From: Holothuria scabra
Taxonomy: Eukaryota > Echinodermata > Holothuroidea > Aspidochirotida > Holothuriidae
Direction of reading: 5' to 3'
NCBI GenBank assembly: GCA_037179385.1
Contig: CM074190.1
Coordinates: 6,462,284 to 6,526,283, forward strand
Length of the DNA: 64,000 nucleotides
In this document: positions 59,463 through 64,000 of the stretch, one piece after another
Position numbering within the stretch: the stretch's first letter is position 1
How the letters are laid out: each line of letters opens with the position of its first letter
The notes under the pieces: generated by a model
What the model was told of the DNA's origin: nothing
The model's input: the letters and a program-made list of their open reading frames with translations, nothing else
Databases searched by the model: none
Position numbers and translations under genes: made by a program

Positions 59463-62024
59463 CACCCCAATTTAGATTACTGGAGAAGGTCTTCAGTGTC
59501 TTATGACTAGCTCTTGAGCGTCATGAGACAATATTTTTCTCATTAAATTATGAACCTCTAAAGGGCAAGAGCAGTTGTCCCCCAACTTGATTTGAAGCAA
59601 TATCATAATCTTACCATTTTCTTCTTATTTCTTTTTTACATTCAACGTTTACGTCTCAATACAGTGGCAGGTACTTGGAAGTGAAATAAAAAGATATCCA
59701 TGGGATCTGGCTATTGTTTTTACGAAAGTTTTGGGCAACTGCTTTTTGCCCTGTAATTGGTCACAATTCTAATTAGTCTAGTTGCCTGTCATATGATTGG
59801 CTCTTCAAAATTACATGAAAATATTTTTCTCGCTGAATTGGGAAATCCATGAGGAGTAACTCATTGCTTTACATTAGATATGAAATATTCTGGTTCTAAA
59901 ATACAATAAAATATACCTGGATGTGAAGAAAAGAAGTTCAACATAATTAATGTGTCTCCAAAATAAGTTTGAGCAACTGACAGAGAAAAATTCACCTAAA
60001 ATAGGTGCATCGAACTATTAACAACACATCATAATGGGTCTTCTCAGTGAAATTTGACTTGACATCTATTGGTGTCTGAAATAAACACATTTGGCTCAGA
60101 AGGCAGACACTGACATATGGAACTAATTATACCAGGGTGCTGGAAAACCTTCCAGGTCCCTGGTTGAATTTAACTTGACAGGTATATACCTTTCCTTACA
60201 AGCCTTCCCTGTACCTGCTTACTTTACATACCCAGACAGCCTTGACTTACACGCTGTTCTTTGTTGCTGACGAAACCCTTCGCCTTCCTCAACAGAGTCA
60301 TCTGTGGACACAGTTGATGGGAAACCGAAGTGGTAGTGTGATACTATATTTAGTACTGTTACATTTTATCCAAAACAGGCTCCCTATGTAGGTCAGCAGA
60401 GTTGCAAACACCTTAAGCAGGTTTTGTATAAACCTTCAATATCCTTGTTTATACCACTGTATACATCATCCTCCTAACTGCACCAATATACTCTTCACCA
60501 CGCAATAGAGGAGGGCACTCCGGCTATCCATGGTGGTGAAAACAGGGACATGGGGTCCTATCACAGAAGGCTTTCCCATGAGCCCTAATCTGTAGAATAT
60601 CGTATGCCATTACAAACACCATCAGTCATCAACTATATGTTTGATTTGGTTCATAGGTTCATCAATATAGGACCCAAATAATCCTTAAAGAGGCTCATTG
60701 AGTTGATATCGATATCTTTATAACGAGAGTCTCAAAGGGTCGCTACTGCATAACAATGCTTATAGTTCGCATAACAAGTGAAGTTTCGAGCCCAAAAGTC
60801 ACAAAAAAGGTTGAAATTTTTAATTTTCTAGTGTCCTGACTTTTAACAGTTTTGTACGTAATTTGAAAAATGTGTCTGGTCACAAATTTTTGAAAACCGA
60901 CTTGAATCGTTAATTACTCAATCATAAAACAGTTATTTTTATGTAGGGTATGGGGATTATCTACGACTGACTATTTGTCATTGGTATGTGAAGAAAATTT
61001 AACAGGTTTGGAAAAAAAAGTTGAATTTCATGAACCAACTCAATGAGCTGCTTTAAAAACCAAAGCTACAGGAAAGTTGAATTTTTTCAAAAAATTTCTC
61101 AAATTTGAAATCTTTTTCTAATACAAACCAAAAGTATTTTGATATGTTTGACACTGAAACTTCTTTCATCCCCATCTTTTTGGCAAGTCATCATCTTTAC
61201 TTTCTGGCTGAAAGTTTTTTGTTTAAGAAAGGGGGGAGGGATGCAGTTTGCCCCTGTCAGAAAAATCCTACCACTAGCAATGGCCCTGATGCAGAGGTAA
61301 GTGAGGGTTAAACATGTATTTGGTGGGAAGGATAGCCAATGGGGTAGAATCGCACTTTCACTAAAAATTTCCAACATTTCATGTACTCAGACAACTCCAT
61401 GGTGTAATTGAAACACACTCAGGTACATGACCACAATTGATGAGTGGAAACCCTGATAATAGGGTCAGTAACATGAAGCAGAACAGTGGATGTTTATTAA
61501 CCTGTGTTTACAAGAAAGATTTAAACAAATGCGATTAAACATTACTGGTTCCAACAATTCTTGGTAAAACCTGATGAATGTTTGGCAATTATGATGGCAA
61601 ACATGCCTTTCTCACAAATACAAAGATACCCAACCCCATATGAAGTCAATGAGGAACAAGGATCCTGAGACACAGTTAGACAAGTTAACAATAACATCAC
61701 TAAATCTGTTTACAATAATGTCTGGTGAGAGGTATATTCAACACCCACCTTTGGTACTTAATGTACTGAATTACCTATAGACCTATATTCCTCTCACTCC
61801 CGGAGAGTTCAAAAAATGCCATGTGCAGTGGTACTGTAGAAGTCTACAAGACCTGAGGCAATGGTAGATGTTGTATAGGAAAAGACATATCTGCATAAAG
61901 GTTACCGCTAAGGTAAATTGTGTTCACAAACAATAATTCTATATTACTTGTCGTTCCTATTAAAAGTATAGTCCAGGCTTCTCCTCTCACTCATTTATTA
62001 CCAAAATTTGTTAAAGGGGTGGTT

Positions 62025-62155
62025 AAAAGGCAGTTATTCATAATCCCAGACAACATCAATTCTCCCAACATCCTTATTTCTAGCCCCTTCCACAGCTATA
62101 TAAAACTCATTCTTATCCAGACACAGTTTGAGTTTACTGCTCCAAGGCATACTGT
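62025..62155 (+). mobile_element. Family B TIR element, fragment
   Basis: CAATTCTCCCAACATCCTTA..AGCCCCTTCCACAGC..CTCATTCTTATCCAGACACA..TTTACTGCTCCAAGGC parallels 2985-3075. Confidence 0.5.
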
Positions 62156-63150
62156 ACCTCCAGGGCTCCACTATTGTGGATGTCTGGTACTAAAATTCCA
62201 TATGGACAACCAAAAGTTAAAGGTTAGCTGTCCGATGGACAACCATTTTCTCTCGGATTGAAGAAGAATACACTGCTGACTGATCAACTTCTTCATCTTT
62301 TTTCATCATACCATTTTTCAGACTTGAAGTGACAGCAAACATCACATCTTTTTGTTTGAACACAGTTGCTCTTTTTAAATTGTCCCAAAAATGTTTTGGA
62401 CAACCAAAAATTTTTCGGAAAATCGAGGCCTGACCATGTTGAGTATTAAATTTCAAGAAGGCACTGTGTAACTTGATCGCTCTCAGTACATGCTGTGTAA
62501 TATGAACAGCTGCATTTTTATAATTTGATGTCAATCAAAGAGCTGGAACACTTGGGGATTTCTGTCTGGTGCTGGTAAATTTTATTTTAAGGCTATGAGC
62601 AAGGTCTTTATTCTTCAAGAAAGGAAAGTCATCTTTGATAAAACTTGTCACAAAAGTTCTGGACAGTTTGCATAATTCCTTTAATTATACTTTTGATTAT
62701 TTTTGAAGTGATTTGAACATATTTTCAAGCTAGCTAGAAAAAGGTGCTAATTTCAGATAGTGATTTATATGAGATGTAACTCCTGGTCCATTTCAGTTTA
62801 TAGGCTTTTATTATTTCCTTCAGTTAAGTCAAACAAACCTGACTTTTTTGATTAGACTTCAATAGCCTACGACATAAAGCAATTGACAGTGCATGGATCT
62901 GTGGCTCTTTCTCAATGTAAGTACTAGACAGGTGTTTCAGTTTAAATTGGAAGGGGGGGGGGGATGAAATTAATTTTAAGTCAAAAAGACAATAAGAAAA
63001 CCAAACATAATGCGGACACACGGCTACCACTTTTATAATGTCTTTCCTCCCTCCAAACATCCTTTACACAAGCATAATGTGGTGGTGGAAGCACACTGCA
63101 GCTGTGAACTAGAAGAAGATAAAGGTTAGCCCTACATGTCACACATTTAA

Positions 63151-63401
63151 CCCTTTACCATTGTTTGGGTTCTTTTGGACCCATGCTAAGAGCTCGGCTG
63201 TCACCCATCTTTACTGTTTCACACGGAGCTCGAAACTGCGAGTTGCTACCAGAAAATTCGGCCACAACAACAAAAGGGACAATAGTTTAAGGTCATGGGG
63301 TCAATGACCTATGGAAGCTGATGTGGGGCATGCTACGTCCGCTTTTCCGCCCACTCCCGAGGCGCGCAAATATGCCCCGATCGGAGCACAACGGTTAAGG
63401 G
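63151..63401 (+). mobile_element. piggyBac-like non-autonomous element, copy 3 (best preserved)
   Basis: TIRs CCCTTTACCATTGT and ACAACGGTTAAGGG are flanked exactly by TTAA (63147-63150 and 63402-63405). TTAA target sites with CCC-starting TIRs are the piggyBac superfamily signature. 251 bp, no coding. Confidence 0.8.
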
Positions 63402-64000
63402 TTAAAGAGGGGGATCAATCATGTCTAAAACAATGGGATGATTGCAGCAGCAGTGGCTGAACGATACGTCAGTGCTGTTTAAGGCTGTCATCCAACCGGG
63501 GCCTTGCTCCCATCTCTGCAAATAATACCTTTCTTTATCTGAAAACTGAGCTCTTTTTCAACCTATGGTAGTGTGCCATTCACCCAGTAAAATCTCTGGC
63601 AAAGTAAACCCCCCCCCACCCCCCTCCTTTCCTTCCTCCAAGGATAGAAACTGTAAGGAATATTTTAGCAATTTTAGTGATCATAACTTGCATTGCAGTT
63701 TTGATGTTTCATGATAAATCAGTAAGTTGATCCAATCCCTTGGGGTGTATGTTAAAAGAATGTTGCACAATTTTGATTTGTGATTGTATGCATTGTATTG
63801 CATTTCTGACCAGCCAGCATGCTATAGCAAAATGAGATGAGGTTAGGAGTGTGGTTAGATAGAGTTTTACAGCTCTGTGAGATGCAATACTGGTACTGTA
63901 TTCCCTGCATTCATATATGCACACTTTTTATGGTTTGGTTGAGTTTATATTTACCATAAAACCAGCTAAACACATTCTTGTAGCCACAAACATTAAGATG

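Larger units (their letters stand above)
58362..63150. other. Presumed PRKX intron
   Basis: No further kinase exon was recognised, so the intron is at least 5.6 kb. Besides 58956-59462 and a family-B fragment at about 62025-62155, nothing was identified. A 51-bp exon-like interval at 60251-60301 is discussed under findings. Confidence 0.5.

Noticed and set aside
62217..62534. 105-codon minus-strand frame upstream of the PRKX exons
   Set aside because: It contains no kinase motifs and no plausible splice borders in phase with the PRKX exon at 58361.

Overview
This window is a piece of an animal nuclear genome: AT-rich, intron-rich and full of repeats. No bacterial, organellar, rRNA, tRNA-gene or CRISPR structure was seen. 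Almost all open frames longer than 60 codons are chance frames inside introns or repeats. The real coding sequence lies in short exons with clean GT-AG borders and matching phases. Both genes are conserved across animals. The repeat content (tRNA-derived SINEs, a CR1/L2-like LINE end, many small TIR elements with TTAA flanks, minisatellite-bearing elements) fits a marine invertebrate, perhaps a deuterostome such as an echinoderm or hemichordate. The species assignment is an inference of low confidence.

Plus strand, 3956-43547: fifteen consecutive exons of MFSD1, a lysosomal major facilitator superfamily transporter (a dipeptide exporter in vertebrates). Only the 5' end (N-terminus and most of TM1) lies outside the window. 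The exons encode about 468 residues spread over about 39.6 kb, with introns of 388 bp to 11.3 kb. Exon 13 ends in a donor that overlaps an in-frame stop codon, so splicing or its failure would choose between a long and a short C-terminus.

Minus strand, 55361-58361: the last two exons of a PRKX-type (PKA-related, AGC family) protein kinase. They encode the end of the catalytic domain and the C-terminal tail ending in FKDF. The rest of the kinase lies beyond the right edge. The two genes are convergent, with 11.8 kb between their stop codons.

Introns and intergenic DNA: I identify SINE copies (9.3, 35.2, 35.7, 40.4 and 48.7 kb), several short TIR elements present in two or three copies, and a solo-LTR-like insertion inside one of them (21.5-22.2 kb). 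There is also a 2.0-kb composite bounded by two 194-bp foldback repeats (0.6-2.6 kb), a 1.14-kb TIR element nested in another repeat (29.9-31.1 kb), a 0.6-kb inverted repeat able to form a long hairpin (44.8-45.4 kb), and a LINE reverse-transcriptase 3' fragment (46.0-46.4 kb). A repeat family with palindromic heads carries tandem 140-150-bp units built around nuclear-receptor-type AGGTCAAAGGTCA direct repeats (10.4, 24.9, 32.8, 36.7, 40.6 and 49.5 kb).
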